From: Pezizomycotina sp. ARF18
Lineage: Eukaryota > Ascomycota
Direction: 5' to 3'
Assembly (NCBI GenBank): GCA_002224055.1
Contig: AZLU01000025.1
Location: 48,758-112,757 of the forward strand
Length of the DNA: 64,000 nucleotides
Below, piece by piece: positions 27,134 to 44,359 of the stretch. Position 1 is the first letter of the stretch. Each line of letters opens with the position of its first letter. The notes beneath the pieces were generated by a model. The model did not search any database and was not told the origin of the DNA. It saw nothing but the letters and a program-made list of their open reading frames with translations. The position numbers were made by a program, and so were the translations under genes.

Positions 27134-29137
27134 GAAGTTTGGTGACTTCCGCTGGAATAGCGCTCGGCAGATTTTTCTTTTTTAACGCGGCGGCAAAGGG
27201 TAGTATTCAAAGGGGGATTGGATCAAAGAGAGGCCGGAGAGGGAGAGAGGAAGAAAGAGAAGGAGAAAAAGAGGAAGAGGAAGGAAGCAGAAAATTACAA
27301 GCCGGACGGGACGTATTAAGCAGTCAGTAGAACTTTGTAATGAAGAAAATTGGGTATATCTCCCCAATTGGGCTTTCCCCTCTCTCTTTCGGTTTGTTTC
27401 CTTCTTCTTCCTGTTCTATTATTTCTTCGCGAGTAAAGCCAGTGAAGAATTCCTAGGCGACAGAACCTATTCTCGTTGATGTCGTGTTTCGACAGTTGCG
27501 TTTGTTATATGCTCGTCGGACCGTATCGTCTCGTTCCCCGTTATTAAGGTGTCGCAGCCGGCGCTCTTCCATGTAGATGTCCTTTCTTTTTTTCCCTTTT
27601 CCGTAGGATGTTCAGAAGTGGGTATATATTCTTCTCCGCCGAAATACTTTTTGTTTAATCGATAACTGCTGTCACTTTGTCCTCTTCGTTAGTATTATAT
27701 AGTTTTATAGTATATATATATATATTATAATATTATACGTAAGTAATTAACTGTTATATCGGCTAGAAAGAAAGTGGGTAGGGAATATTCCGTTCCTCTT
27801 ATATATACTTCTACCTTAAGTACTTTAAATTTAAAGGTCGTGAGTTTTCTAACGTACGCGGGTTTAAAACTGTATGTACTTAGTAGTATATATTAAAGTT
27901 AGTTATTGCGTTGGGGTTTATTTTACTTTTTATTTTTTTTCTTCTTTTTGGGTGGGTCAGTGCGAAAACGCGAATAATTGATTCGAATAGAAAATTAATC
28001 GCCTGTTTTCAAAGATCACACATTGTAAAAATACTTAAGTACTTAAGTATAATATATATATAAAGGTCGAGAAAGGTTTGAAATCTTTTTCTGAAGTCTG
28101 GCCTTCTCTTCAAGATTTTTTGCTTTGTGCACGTATCCTTGCCAAGTAGCTTGATTTTGCTTCTTCAATATCCTGAAAAAAAAAAAAAAAAAAAAGTTTT
28201 AATTCATCTTACCCTCTATCGACTACCTTTCGAAATTCGAACTGCGCAAGAGCCTCTTCTATCTTGGTAGGGTCGGCGAATGGGAAGTTGGAATGGGAGG
28301 GAAAGAAAAAGGAAAAAAGGAAAAAAGGAAAAAGGGTGGGACATTGAAAAAGTGAAGGCCGGCCCTACCGCTTATGTACGAATGGAACACCTTTAAATAC
28401 TAACAAGAAAGTACCACCAATACGGCACCTACCACACACACACATGACAAGACTTGACGAGGACTTGTTTTTTTTTTTTTTTTTTTTATCCTGGTCCGTC
28501 CCAATAAAAGGAATGAGAAACAAAGATAGGTTAAAGTAGCGACAGAAAGAGAATATTTATTTCGTAGTAGGTGCACGGTATATACCGTTTGGGGTGCCCG
28601 CAAAGAAAATTATACGCGCAGGTATTCAACTCTTTAATTTTGCCAAGAAAAACAAGGCGCAGAAACAAAGGAAAAGAGAGAGACAAGGCAAGGATTGACG
28701 AATACTTAGGTATTATTGAATAATATATTATTATACTGATAGCGGTGAATACCCTGGATTGTTTTGAAGTATGTATATACGTACTATAGTTTTATATATG
28801 TATAGATATATATAAGTACCTGGAGTACCGTTTAATCTCAAGTGAACAATACGGGTAGTAATCCTTATAATTAATAATATTATTATTGCTGTTGCTGTTA
28901 CTGTAATTGTTGTTTTTTGATGACGATAATGATGATAATGATGATGATGATGATGATGATTATATAGATCTAATATCTTTATTCGAGATCCTTCCTAAAG
29001 GAGTGATATCGTCCAAGGTCCGCCAGCAATATACTTAATAGTAGAGAAGAATAAACAAATATTCGGACAAATACTGATTTGTATTTTCATTTTTAACCAA
29101 AGTGATATCACGTGCTCGTTGTTATATAATAGGAAAT

Positions 29138-29138
29138 C

Positions 29139-29167
<29 letters not shown>
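29138..29167. repeat. (TTTC)n microsatellite
   Basis: About 7 tandem CTTT units in the spacer upstream of the kinase gene. Confidence 0.9.
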
Positions 29168-29169
<2 letters not shown>

Positions 29170-30257
29170 TAGGTCGTGTCGAACGAGCAGGGCTGATTGT
29201 TGTTTCCCTTTGGTAGGCAGGCAGAGAATACCGGTGTGGAAGGGAGGGGGAAATAAAAGGTGTGAGCCCTGAGCCGTATTCAAGTTGCACTTCTTCGTCG
29301 CTGCTGTCGCTCTTGCTGCTTGTTGTGGTTGTTGGTTTGTGATTTTAGAGTGGACAACGAGAATATACAGGGGCAGTATGCACTAGCGCAGGTGATTACT
29401 TTTAATAGCTCGAAAATAATACTCCTCCTGCCATTGTCCTGCTATTGCTCCTGCTACGACTGCTACTTTCATCTCTCTTCGTATGTCTTCTTCTTCGTCT
29501 TCTCCCTCTTTTTTTTTTTTACTTCCCAATCTATCTATTCTTGTCTATCGTTTTCCCTTCTCCTTTTCTTTTACTCTGCTTCCTCAAACAAAACTGAATT
29601 AATTCCCACGGTATTACAAACTGATAACGCCAGGGAAGGGGGAAATAGAAACAGGAAAAAAGAAAGTGTATGTACGTATAATTTGCTATTAATTTTTTTT
29701 TTTTTCCTCTCAATACAATTCAGTTAGGTAATTTGTTCCTCGTCGATACTTCTCTATTTTTTTTTTTTTCCCTCTTCCTCTATCTCTTTCTTGTCCTCCT
29801 TTGAGTTTCCCTGGTTATTCTTTCTTTGTAAAGCAGCTTTGGTTCCTAGCGACATACTCTTTTTCTCTCTCTTATCTTCAAGTCCTCTCCTATTTATAGG
29901 TATATCAAAATTTTTTTTATTTTTTTTATATATATTTTAGGGGAGCTACATATAGTTAACCATCCTACTATATTACTCTTTCTTGGCATATCCGCGCTTC
30001 AGTTGTCCGTATAAAAGAAAAAACGAAAATATCTTAGGAGAATAAGTAGAATAAATCGATAATCTGGGAAAGGAGAAACCCCCGTTACTCTTCTTTTGCT
30101 CTATTGCTATTATCGTCAACCCTTCGTACCAATTTCTCTATAATTCAATTATTCGTCCTCCCTCCTTTCTCCGTCTCTCTTTACTTCTAAAAAAAAAACC
30201 CATTCTTAGTTTCAGTTGTCTGGGTCACCGAACGGGCCGGAATTGGATAGTCCTCGC

Positions 30258-30261
<4 letters not shown>

Positions 30262-30288
<27 letters not shown>
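30262..30288. promoter_or_regulatory. Poly(dT) tract in the promoter of the kinase gene
   Basis: A run of 27 T ends 61 nt before the ATG at 30350. Poly(dA:dT) tracts commonly exclude nucleosomes at fungal promoters, so a promoter role is plausible but inferred. Confidence 0.4.
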
Positions 30289-30349
30289 CCCTACTCGTTT
30301 AGATTTCCGGAAGCCCTTTTTCTATCATTGTCACGCCGCGCCGCGCCAG

Positions 30350-33896
<3,547 letters not shown>

Positions 33897-35790
33897 CGGT
33901 CTGATATGGAGTCAGTTCTTCAACCTCCCCGAGAATGGCCATTCATTCACGGCTTCCAATTTCGACGAGATAGCATCGACATGTTTAAGAACGGTTCCGT
34001 CACTGTAATCACGCACATTTTTGCCAACGTAAAAGTATTCTCCCTCCTAATTTTCCTAACTATTGTCTTGCTATTTTCAAATCTATTTTTCCTTTTTCTC
34101 TTTTCAGGCGCAATGTAGATGAGTGTTTTATTGTCACGAATTTATGACAGCGTTTGTAACCGAATTGTGGGCCGAAAAAGAGAACCTCCATGGTGTTTTT
34201 TTAATAAATATCTTTCTGTATCATTCTCTACATGTCTTGTTTAATATCACGCTTAAGATAATCTAAAAGCCCTTCGTTCTCTCCTTTTTTTTCCAATTCT
34301 CAATCATAGAACCATACCCAATGTTTATCGTGTTGACCTCCTCTTTGTTATTATTTTTGCTGTTGTGTTTTCTTTTATTGGAAGTATTCCCGGCGGTAGG
34401 CGGTTCATATCGGCGTTTGGATCATTTCCCTTCACTTTCTTGTTTTTGTCAAAAGAAAAGAAATAAATAACAGCTCTAAATAGTAAATACCTGAGAAGCG
34501 AGTAGGATATAAGCGCCATCAATTTCTATATCCCAAATATATATACAACTAGAACACGCATGCAGATCTTTTGAATCTCTGTAAAGCCACTTTTCAAACA
34601 AGAATGTCTCAATAATGGTTGTATTTGATGTTTGTTAAGCCTTCGGATTATACCAAAAAAAAAAAAAAAAAAAAAAAAAAAACAGGTCATTATTATTAAA
34701 TAGCGATATATTTTGAAGATTGTGTATCTAGCCTTGCGCACTTTACATCGAAAGAGTTCGGATCGCATAAGGTTTCCATTATGCAATTCCGTACTTTTTT
34801 TTTGCATAGGAGTTCGAATTCTTTGATTAAAAATCTGTAATCGCATACGCCCCACTTTGGTTACCACTCAGAGAAGCTACCACAGACGAATGGCCTCACC
34901 ATTAGTCCCTTATCGTCGTCATTCGTAGCGGTATTTTTGATTTTTTTTATTACTATGGAAGGGTATATACCAGGATATGTACTTTATGTAGTCTGCATAC
35001 ACTTACTTTATATATAATATATGGAATAAATATTTCAGAAGAAAAAAAAAAAAGCCGTGCTGTTGACGCCGTGCTTTACATACAGAAGAACATTATTTCT
35101 CTCTCTTTCCCCCATTTCTTCTCCCATGAAATAACGAAAGAAAGAGTGACGAAAAAGCAAAACGTAGACGTAAGATATCATACACGACAACTTGAAAGTC
35201 CAAGGGAAAAAAAATCAGCTGCGCGATGGTAGAAAACTAACACATGCAGTGAGAATGGAATACTTACAGAAGAAGCGTGGTAAGCGCAGGATCGAGCAAA
35301 GCAAACGAAGCAGCACGAACGAACTTTTAGGATAACTCGAAAAAAAAAAAAAAAAAAAAAAGCAGAGAGAATACTAGTATAAAGCTTGACCGTACAGGTA
35401 ACCTTTTTTTCAGAGAAGCCTCTCTCTTCTTTTGCATCTTTAAAGGGATTTTAGCCCCCAAGCTCCTTGTGGAATCTACGTGTATAACACCTACGCCAGT
35501 TTAAAAAGAAAGACGATTATCCGCGATGTTGAGATCCAAAAAGAAATGCTCGAGGCCATATCTACAGCGAATATACTCCTTTTCAAAAGTCAGAAGTTTC
35601 GGCAGTCGAAAGTCCCAGGATTAGCGCCTCCAAGAGAAGGTCCGAAGCATAAAAAAAAAACGCCGTAGTAGGTAGTGAGCCGTATCCTGAAAGAAACAAA
35701 CAAATAAATAAACACAGATAGAAAAGAAAAAATAAGGCTCAGAATGCAGTAATTTTGAACCATTTATGTTTAGTTTTTCTAGCACTTATC
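33897..35790. other. Convergent spacer between the kinase and the bZIP gene
   Basis: The 3' ends of two genes face each other here. It holds AT-rich DNA with poly-A runs at 34654-34682 and 35340-35360. A short open stretch at 33906-34118 could be a last kinase exon but carries no known motif. I see nothing else. Confidence 0.5.
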
Positions 35791-37441
35791 TCATGCTGCT
35801 TGTTGGAAGGCCTGGAAGGGTTGTTGTTGGCGCGGCGGCGTTGTGAGCATTATATTGCCCGACAATATACGGGTCGGAGAAAAGATCAACTGTCCATGAA
35901 TTTGAATTGAAAAAGGCACTCGGATTACCATCCGCAGCGCCGATCGTCGTTCCAATCTTATGAACCAGTGCCGGATCTGTGGAATAGGGTTACTCCGGAA
36001 GATACAGTCGAGACAGCGGACGCGACTGATGGCGTCGATGCCCAGAACGAAATCGGGCTTATGGGTACTTATGGGAGAAGTGTCCATATGGTCGGGCCAT
36101 GTTCCGCGTCAAAGGCGTCTGCGTCATATTCTTGATCTGATCAAAGAATGGAAATTTTTTTTCGTTAGCTGACATCGCGTAAAAGTCCCCAGAAGCTTAA
36201 AAAACATACCTAATTTATCCATGTGCGCCTGGTAAGGGACGGGTAGAATGATGAGATTGACGGCTCCGCGCCGACCTGTGTAGCCATAAAGGATTGAGCT
36301 CCGTCGCGGACGTGAACGAGGGGCTGGTAACAGTTGGAGACGCAACAAGTGGGGAGATCCCGAGTTGAAGGGCTCGGGAGGATGGATGTCGGCTCTTTCT
36401 GAACAAACGACGAATCGGAGGTCCTCCTCAATCGCTTCGACAATGGAGGCTGAATCGATTGGAAGTCGCCTGCTGCTCCCTTTGTTGCTGCTGTTGTAAC
36501 TCCGAGGCTACCTTCGCATCCTGAGACTCTGGGGCTACTTGAGGAACACCTCGGCGGTTACCTCTTCGTTGTGGTTGGGTTGCAACTGCGGCGCCGCCTC
36601 GGGAGCGGAGCCGGGGTTAGGCAATTGCGTCTGAGTTTGGGCCTGTGGCATAACTTGATTGTGAAACGTGCGCTGGATTGACTGCTTTGGTTCAAAGCCC
36701 TTTGGACATGCGGCGGATGCAGAGGAAGCGATGGGACACCGCCACCGCCCACGCTCGCAGGATCTCCCTGCGTAAAGGCTTTGAGCCGAATGCACATCAA
36801 TCTGTTTTTCCATCAATATACGTTCCAGAAGAGAATTCTGTAGCGTAGCATGAGAGTTCATCGGTGGCATTACGAGACGCTTGCTGAAGAGTTGCTAACG
36901 CTTCTTCATGGTGCTTGATAGTGGTTTCGAGGTGTTGATATATTCTGTTCTGCTTCTCGGAAAGCTATTCGTTCATTTACGTCGTGTTAGTCTACCAGGC
37001 GGATTATAAATAAGATATATCACTCTAAACGGCTAAGCAACTACGGAAGAGTAGGTGGATAGTCTTTCGAAATATATTTCGTTTTCTTTCTTTGGGGGTA
37101 TAAAGGAAAGTATTGTTTTCATGCCTATACTTCTGTCGGGGTTTCCGTGGGATTTTGCACCGGCTCCGTTTGGTTAAATTTCCCCTTCCCCCCCCCAGGT
37201 AAAGACACTATTCCCAAGCTCCGAAGCTCTTACCTGCCTGTGCTGCACGATTTCTCATCTTCCTTCTCCTGCGTCGCATAAACTGGTTTCCTGCCGCCTT
37301 TTCTCTTTTGAACGACGACCCCGTTTCCTTCGCTCCCCTGAGAGGCATTTCCAATTGGGACATCTCCATGAATAGATTCCGGTGACGAGGCAGAAGACGA
37401 AGGGAATGTTCTGGAGACAATTTGACGTCCGTTGCTGCCAT
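35791..37441 (-). CDS. bZIP transcription factor (Fcr3/Yap-like)
   Basis: This is a sequence-specific nuclear DNA-binding factor. The start ATG at 37441 is followed in a neighbouring frame by NGRQIVSRTFPSSSASS and a KRKGGRKPVYATQE stretch. The basic region is split by a 270-nt intron (36965-37234): RKMRNRAAQA precedes it and AFRER(R)TEYI follows, after allowing for one lost base. This gives the Yap/AP-1-type NxxAAxxAFR signature. The leucine-zipper side reads HLETTIKHHEEALATLQQ (about 36880-36945), then LLERILMEKQIDV (about 36780-36830). The rest is P/Q/N-rich with PPHVQRALNQSSQ and a Q tract (about 36460-36500). A second intron lies near 36160-36210. The C-terminal exon ends PFQAFQQAA at 35794. 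The family is clear; the target genes cannot be told from the sequence. Confidence 0.85.
36965..37234 (-). other. Intron splitting the bZIP basic region
   Basis: Donor GTAAGA at 37234, acceptor TAG ending at 36965. The intron falls after RNRAAQA and before AFRER, inside the DNA-contacting helix, and contains a short C run near 37190. Confidence 0.8.
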
Positions 37442-40400
37442 GGATCGAGCAACGCGAGGATTATGTAAGGCAGTTTGATATTAATAAGCTCCAAGTACCC
37501 GAAGGCGTGAGGAGAGCCACCAGCAGGAGTTGTTAAAAAAAATGAACGACTGCGTTGAAACGAATTGTCAGCACGGTGTTGTCATACATCAGATATCTCC
37601 AACGCGTGCGAGTATGATTTTTTACTCACACAAGCTGTTTCGTAGCCTCAGGTAGTCTTTCCCAAACCAACAGAAACTCCGTGAGACCTTCTGTCTCCCT
37701 TTGAGAACAGCCTATTCTCTAAGATACTAATCTCGTTTATGTAGGGGAAAATGAGCTCCCTTTTCCCTTTGCCTTCTTATTTTCTTTCTCTTTCCCCCTC
37801 TTTCCCTTCCTTATTGTCGTTCGTCGCTGAGATCGGAACGATTTCGTGATCTCCTGAGATGTAGCTTCCACTTAATTCACTTGATAATGATGCCTTCTCG
37901 TTTTCTCGACCGCTCGTCCTTCACATCAGGGACTGGAAAACTTGGACGAATGTCTTGATACGACTAGCACCTTTGTAACAAATATGGTACCTTGCTCCCT
38001 AATGTTGACATACCATTCATTAGCTTGGTCCTTTCCCCTCGATAATACATGGAATAAATAATTATTTTTGTCTTTCTCGTGTTTTATGTCATTATATATT
38101 CTACGGCCCGGAAGCCGAATTTCTCATTCCTCCTCAGCTATACCCAAATTCTTATCATTCTAAAGATGAATACACTAGGTATCATATATGCCCTCAGAAG
38201 CATATTACACCTCAACATCTGCGAGAGGATTTCTCTTTGAAATAAGAATTTCCTGAAGCAAACCAGCCCCAGAAGACCCGCAAAGTGACCGTTGAACCAG
38301 CCAATCCTTCTATTTCCTTTTCCATTTTTACACTCATTACTATATAGATCGGAATCGAGCCATTGTGTACTTACTCCTTATAAAGAGCGGTACCGATACT
38401 TGATCGCGGGGTGAAGGAATTCACATAGAGGTAATCTGAAAGACAGCTAAGGCTCGATCAATGTCCTCAATCTAGGGACGACTGGGTATAAAGCGGTATA
38501 GTAGTGAAAGCCGAAGCCCTAACGCGCAAACAACGTACTGTTAATAAAGTGCAACTTATTCTAGAAGAACAGTCCTGTTATTCACGAGGGAAATTTTATA
38601 TATCATACGGAGGTGTCTTTCTGTCTTCCTCTTTTTTTCGATGGCATAAATATTCGAAGGATGTTCACTTGAGGTTATAACATTGGCAAAGAGTAAAATT
38701 ATAGAAGAAAAAAAAAAATAACACAAGGACCACAAAAGCAATAACACGATACAAACACTGAAGTATATAAATACAATATAAGATGGAAAGGTCAAGATAG
38801 ATAAACATGCCTGTAGCGATTGTCAAAATTTAGCCCTCTATTCCCTTTACTTTTATTTGATTGATAGATTCTAACAATTCGTCCTTACCTCTTTTTTTTT
38901 TTTTTTTTTTCTTGAAAGTGTAGATTGGGGTAGGGAAGGGATAGTAACTTGTGCCTCTATATTATTAAAAGATAATAATGATGATAATTCAAAGTATAAT
39001 TATAATGCTTCTGGAAAAAGCCCCAAAAGAATAATAGCAGTGAATACTTGAAACCTACCTTTACTCAAGATGTCTTTTTGTGTATTTCTATTATCAAATA
39101 GATATAAAAAATCCTGCTCCAATGGCTATGATGGAAAAAGAGAGAAGAAAAAAAAAGAAAATGAAACAAGCAAAAGAGGTTTAAAAAGGAATTTAAAGGT
39201 AAACCCGTTGGCTTTTTGTAGGGATACTTTTTGTCCCCCTAGTAACTAGTACTTATTTGTCCAGGCCTTTCTGCAAAGTATATAACAAGTCTGTAGCGCC
39301 CACCTTACTGTTTAGCTAATTTGTTCGTCGTCGTCGTACGTTTTCTACATATATAAAGAAGATGGATGGGTTGGATTGGGGTACTGTATAGATGAGGTTG
39401 GAGGTATAAAAGATAAAAAAAAGAGGTCCAGTGGTGGTGTTAGGTTGAGGTGCGAAGAGCACGGGACCATTTCCGAATTGCTTAGAAAAATTAAAAAAAA
39501 AAAAAAAAAAGAATAAATAAATTAGGTTGTCCTGGTGGTGGTTGTTGCTTTTTTTTTCCTTAATATAGGGGAAAATTTGTATTGCTTTCCTTTTTAAATT
39601 TTTTTTCTTTTTTTTTTTCTTCCTCCCTACTAAGTACCTTAAATTTTTTTTTTTTTTCAGGTCGCCGTTAAGCAATAAAAGAAGCAAAAAAAAGAAAAAA
39701 GAAAAAGGAAAGAAGAAGAAAGAAGAAGAAAAGAAGAAGAAAAGAAGAAGAAAAGAAAAGGGAAGCAGGATTTTTTGCTGGGGGTGTTGTTGATTCTAGC
39801 TTATTCTTTGTATTGGTTAGTCTTTTGCAGAGAGGGTCGCACAGTGCAGGGAAGCAAGCCATCGCCTCCGGGATTGGTGGAAAAAACTCGAATTTCGCCC
39901 CCCCCAGAAAATAAAAATATGCATTGGATACTTTTCTGGGTATTTTCTTGTTCAAATCTGCCAGCTTTTGATATGCTTGAAATTGCACATCGCAAAAAAG
40001 GCGGGGAAAGCAAAAGTTAGAGGATAGTAAGGACTGAACCCGATTCTATCACGTATACCTATACAAATTATACACACAGGTGACAGCACACAGCACATTC
40101 CTTCTAAAGATGCTTTCTTCTCATTGCCAGGCTATACGAAGCCACGTGCTCTGGGTAAAGGAAAAGAGAAGAGAATTTATTCCCCTTTCTTTTTGTGACG
40201 GGCTTCTTGCTCTCTGCTTCTTTAGCCCTCCCCGTTTAATTATTTCGCATGTATTTCATTCTTCTTTTTTTCACCTTTATCCGTAATCCTTACTCTACCC
40301 GCCTTACGCAAAAATACCTCCGTTATACCTACATTCTACCTACTATATGATACCTTTCTACAGCGTTGAAATGGCTACACAGCCTTTTATCCCCCTGTGA

Positions 40401-40503
40401 ATTTATCAGATGAAAATTAGAGATAAATATATTGTTTAAAATCTTTTGGGTTCTTTGCTTCAGTGTCAGACTCAGCCCTAACGGCATCAAGGCCTATTGT
40501 TTT

Positions 40504-40534
<31 letters not shown>

Positions 40535-41480
40535 CTTTTTTCTTATTACCAAATCTTCGTATATAAAAATTGAGACCTCTAGGTGTAAAAGCAACTCGTT
40601 ATAAGATAGCTGCGTGCAACACCCGTGCTATAGTATATACGTATCGGCGATCTCCGCTGGGTAAAATAAGTTGCTACCTACACCACCCTCGCTACTGGCT
40701 GTTTCTATTACTTTAAACAACAATATATCACCCCTATATATATATATAATACACAAATAATATTAGTAATAATATATATACAAAGAAATAATGAATGGTA
40801 ATAATAAGAAGGGAAAGGACCCAGGATATCGTAAGATATATTAGAGAATACTTCTTATATTGCACGGAAAACCGGCACTTTTACACTAAAGTTGGTTGCT
40901 AAATATATTCGCACTTTCGAAAGCCTTGTATATATATTTATTTTTTTATATATTATTTTACAGTCGGGGAAAGAATTCCTTTTTAGGCAATATTGGTCAT
41001 ACCTTATATTTATATTAAAAAAATGGCAACCCGAATAAGATACAATTAGATTATTTTCGCCCCCCTGGTGCTTCTGAATACTTTACTTAGGTGCTTAAAG
41101 ACCCTTCCTGCTTTCTATCCTCCGTATAATCAAGTATCATCAGATTGCTCCGTATATCGGCGTGAAAAAGTATTGAAATAAAAAAGAAGAAAAACCTCGC
41201 GCCTATTTTTGCCTTTCATTCTTACGGTAAAGTCTTAGAAAATTCTATACAGTACTTCATTTTTATACTTACATACTTGTATCATTATTTGCTTAATCTG
41301 TTCTTGGAAACTCCTTGCGTGGCCAACTGGATGGTAACGAACGAAACCGAACAATAGAAAAGAAATCAGATCGTACCGTCACGCCCAGGGACCATTGAGG
41401 AGCTACTTCCAAGCACTCGTGCTCTTTTTTTTTTTTTTTTTTGGAAATAGGGCATAATTAAGGACCCGGACAAGACTGCC
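37442..41480. other. Divergent spacer between the bZIP and arrestin-like genes
   Basis: At 4 kb this is one of the longest gene-free stretches. It is AT-rich, with poly-T or poly-A runs at 38891-38910, 39494-39510, 39644-39657, 40500-40534 and 41427-41442, and an AAG-rich tract at about 39700-39760. The minus-strand open stretches at 39316-39988 translate to runs of K, F and L and are not convincing genes. Confidence 0.55.
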
Positions 41481-44359
41481 ATGGCAGACCTGGTAGTGGA
41501 TCTTCATATGGTGGTGCTGAAAGTGCACTACCACCTCGCCGATTAGAAGTCACTCACCAGGCCATCTCCGAGGAGGTGGTGGTACGGCGGCAGCAGTGGG
41601 ACTGGTGCTGGTGCTGGTGCAGCCACCCCAAGGTTGTACGTTTAAGACAGCATTCCCAATATTACAAGGGTCATTTCCGACGCCCTTTTTTTCTCCTTTC
41701 TTTTCCTGCTACCTACATTTTCATTATCATTTTTTCCCCCGGTGGTGATTATTATTTACTTCATGTTCGAATACCACTTTTTCTGCAGGAAGGATCGCAT
41801 TCTGATATACATATAAACCACCTTTTAGATATCAAAACAAGCATGATATCGCGGGAGCAGTGGATAAGCAAGATGCGACGCCACAGCATCAGCACCGTTA
41901 TTATGATACCTCTCCGCAGGAAACCTACCGTGATAATTTAGGACCTATGAATAATACTGGTTCCGGAACGCGCGGTAGCAATATCAACAACAACAATACA
42001 TATGGTGCGAAGACTAGTGGTGGAAGCTACTTTGATGATAACAATAACAATAACAATAACCACGACGAAAACCCGTAGCTTCCGGATTACCTCCGAGTCT
42101 GAGTCCTGAACCGAGACCTTTCGGGACTCTGCGTACCAATCTCCACAATTGGTTAGCGAATCCAGTCATCAGGCCGCTGCCGGATCCTTCTCAAGACTGC
42201 CCGTGCTGCAGCGCAGCCATGGGTCTGGGCATGGCAACTACCCGACATCTTCGATCAACGTCACTAGCGGACTCCCACTCCGCACCGCGAAAACTTTCGT
42301 AAGACCTCAGCCACCGCAGGAGCTCTAGCAAACCCAAGTATCCGAAATATCCACGTCGCGCTAGTATCTCAGTTTCTGCACCACTCCACAACAGCGGGAG
42401 CAAAGTCGCTGGAATCTTGAACATTAAGGTTCGGAATAACCCCAAGGGTGACGATGTTCGGCTGGGCGAATATCAATTGACTTATTAGGCGTTGAAGGTA
42501 CGTACCTGCTATATCTTTTTTCCTCTTGAGCGGGGAAACCCCCATTTGACATCCGGCTCAACATGACTGGTTGATATACTCTCTTGAAAATATTTGCGGG
42601 AAAAGAAAATAAAAGGAAGAAACAATAGCAATATTTTCTTCCTCTCCAAACTTTTCCATTTTCGCGTATTCTTTCCATCCTCCTAATTTAAATCTTGAGA
42701 GGCGTTAAGAACTTTCTTGGAAATATCGGAATATATTCTCCAGTATTGCAAGTGAATTGCTTGACGAAGATCATCCTCCGCCATCTGTATTGTTAGCTCC
42801 TACATCCTCCAATGACAACGAAAGGTCATTTTTCAGGCTCCAGCCCTCGCGAGGATCTATACTTTCGTACTACAGTTACCAAGTGATATAGGGCCTGGAT
42901 CCTTCTACTCGGCCAAAGCGCGAATTCGTTATATTTTTCATGCGCAAGTCTCTCTTCATTTTATTAACCCCCCCCATTATTTTCGTGGCGTCTGCCGTCG
43001 ATTGACAGCTGTCTAACCACTTTCTTTGCAGAACTTTGCTGTTGTCTGCAAACGGTGAGCGAAAGCTTGTGCGCTGCTGCCGCGATATCAATATCATCCC
43101 GCTGCTCGATCTTCAAACTATCTTGCGACCGTTGGAGGTTCCACTTGTAGCAAGTGAGGAGAAGAGCATTTCTGCTACAGCACCTGGGCTATTGACGATC
43201 ACGGCAAGCCTTCAAAGGTCTATATGGATCAGTGGGTCTATGGCGTACGTTGATGTTTCAATTCAGAACCAAACCATTATAACTATCAAAAATGTCCGCC
43301 TGAAATTAGTAAGTGCTTCCGAGTAGTGTCCGCCTTTTCGGTGTCCACACGTGGGAATAAACGAACCGATTTTATATACCCTTCATTTTTCAATTTACTT
43401 TATTTAACTCTATTTTCCTTTTTCCCTTCACAACTAAAAAAAAAAAGAGAAAAAAAAAAAAAAAAAAAAGATAAAAGAAAACGCTGAGTTGCTCTGCGTC
43501 ATTAGCTTACATTATAATTGAAGGTGAGGCATGTCCTCAGCTATAAAACCTCGATTGCACAATCTGCGGAACGGCCAATTGGTTATATACGTGCGCCTAG
43601 CTGGCTCTGGCGTAAACTGTTTCTCGTTCTGAACTGAACGTAGGGACTCGATGGCGTGGACTTAAAGGAGGAGCCAACGAAGATGAGAGCTTAACTTGTG
43701 AGATTGAAGTTCCAAGAGACGAAATAAGTGTGCCAATGGGTAAGCTTGCAACACCCACCAAAAATATTAAGCAAGTTAAAGGTGTTAGCGCAATTTTTAA
43801 TAATTTTACTGTCCAGGGAGATACTTTGAAGTGAAATACTTCATTGACATCGCTGCAAGCACCCGATTCTCGTGCGTTATTTCTTTTTGATTACCCCTGC
43901 GCTAAAAAAGAATATGACTCCATCATGTTTTTCGAACCTGATACATTGGAATATTGAAATAGGAACGTGAACGTGTGAGGGTCCAGCTTCCGATAACTAT
44001 CGTGCATATGGTGAGTCCCTAAATACAAAATTTGTATCGCACTGACCCCTATTCGGTGTGTATGTATATTTTCAATCGAGACAATAAGGCTTATGTGTGC
44101 TTCCTTCTCCTAGAATTCCATAGACTCCATTGTTCTCAGTCGTCACATGTACAGCGTGGACGAACTGGGGTTATCGAAATCAAAGTCACGAAATAGTGCC
44201 TCCCAGACGAGGCCATGTAATTCTATTGCATCGTCAGAACACGATCGCTCGGAGGCTGGGGATTTGCTCTTGCAAAAGCACAACTCGCAAGCGAGTAAAT
44301 TTAGTATGACCCCGGTCTCGCTGGCGTGGAAGCTAATGCACTCCACGCACCTGCGCTAA
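41481..44359 (+). CDS. Arrestin-like (alpha-arrestin) protein
   Basis: Fungal alpha-arrestins recruit ubiquitin ligases to membrane transporters and sensors for endocytosis. The N-terminal part (41481-42080) is disordered and G/S/N-rich, with NNNNTYGAKTSGG and poly-N. The arrestin N-domain appears as NIKVRNNPKGDDVRLGEYQ, then IYTFVLQLPSDIGPGSFYS and ARIRYIFHAQVSLHFIN (about 42860-42960). The C-domain appears as TASLQRSIWISGSMAYVDV and NQTIITIKNVRLKL (about 43190-43310). Later come RWRGLKGGANEDESLTC and VPRDEISVPMG, then after an intron RYFEVKYFIDIAA and VRVQLPITIVHM. The last exon starts NSIDSIVLSRHMYSVDE (about 44115) and stops at 44359. These blocks match the arrestin sandwich order. Exons are frame-shifted and the start is the first ATG before a G/S-rich frame, so the 5' end is uncertain. 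Confidence 0.72.

Larger units (their letters stand above)
27134..30349. other. Divergent spacer between mot1 and the Ark/Prk kinase
   Basis: This 3.2-kb spacer holds both promoters. It contains a GATGAT repeat at about 28930-28960, a (TTTC)n run at 29138-29167, a run of 27 T at 30262-30288 only about 60 nt before the kinase ATG, and several poly-A/T runs. Open stretches (for example 135 codons at 29320-29727) are F/L/S-rich and look noncoding. Confidence 0.55.

Noticed and set aside
29320-29727. 135-codon + strand frame in the mot1/kinase spacer
   Set aside because: The translation is mostly F, S, L and Y from pyrimidine-rich DNA.
39316-39988. Two minus-strand frames with K and F runs
   Set aside because: They arise from A/T homopolymers and AAG repeats and have no domain.
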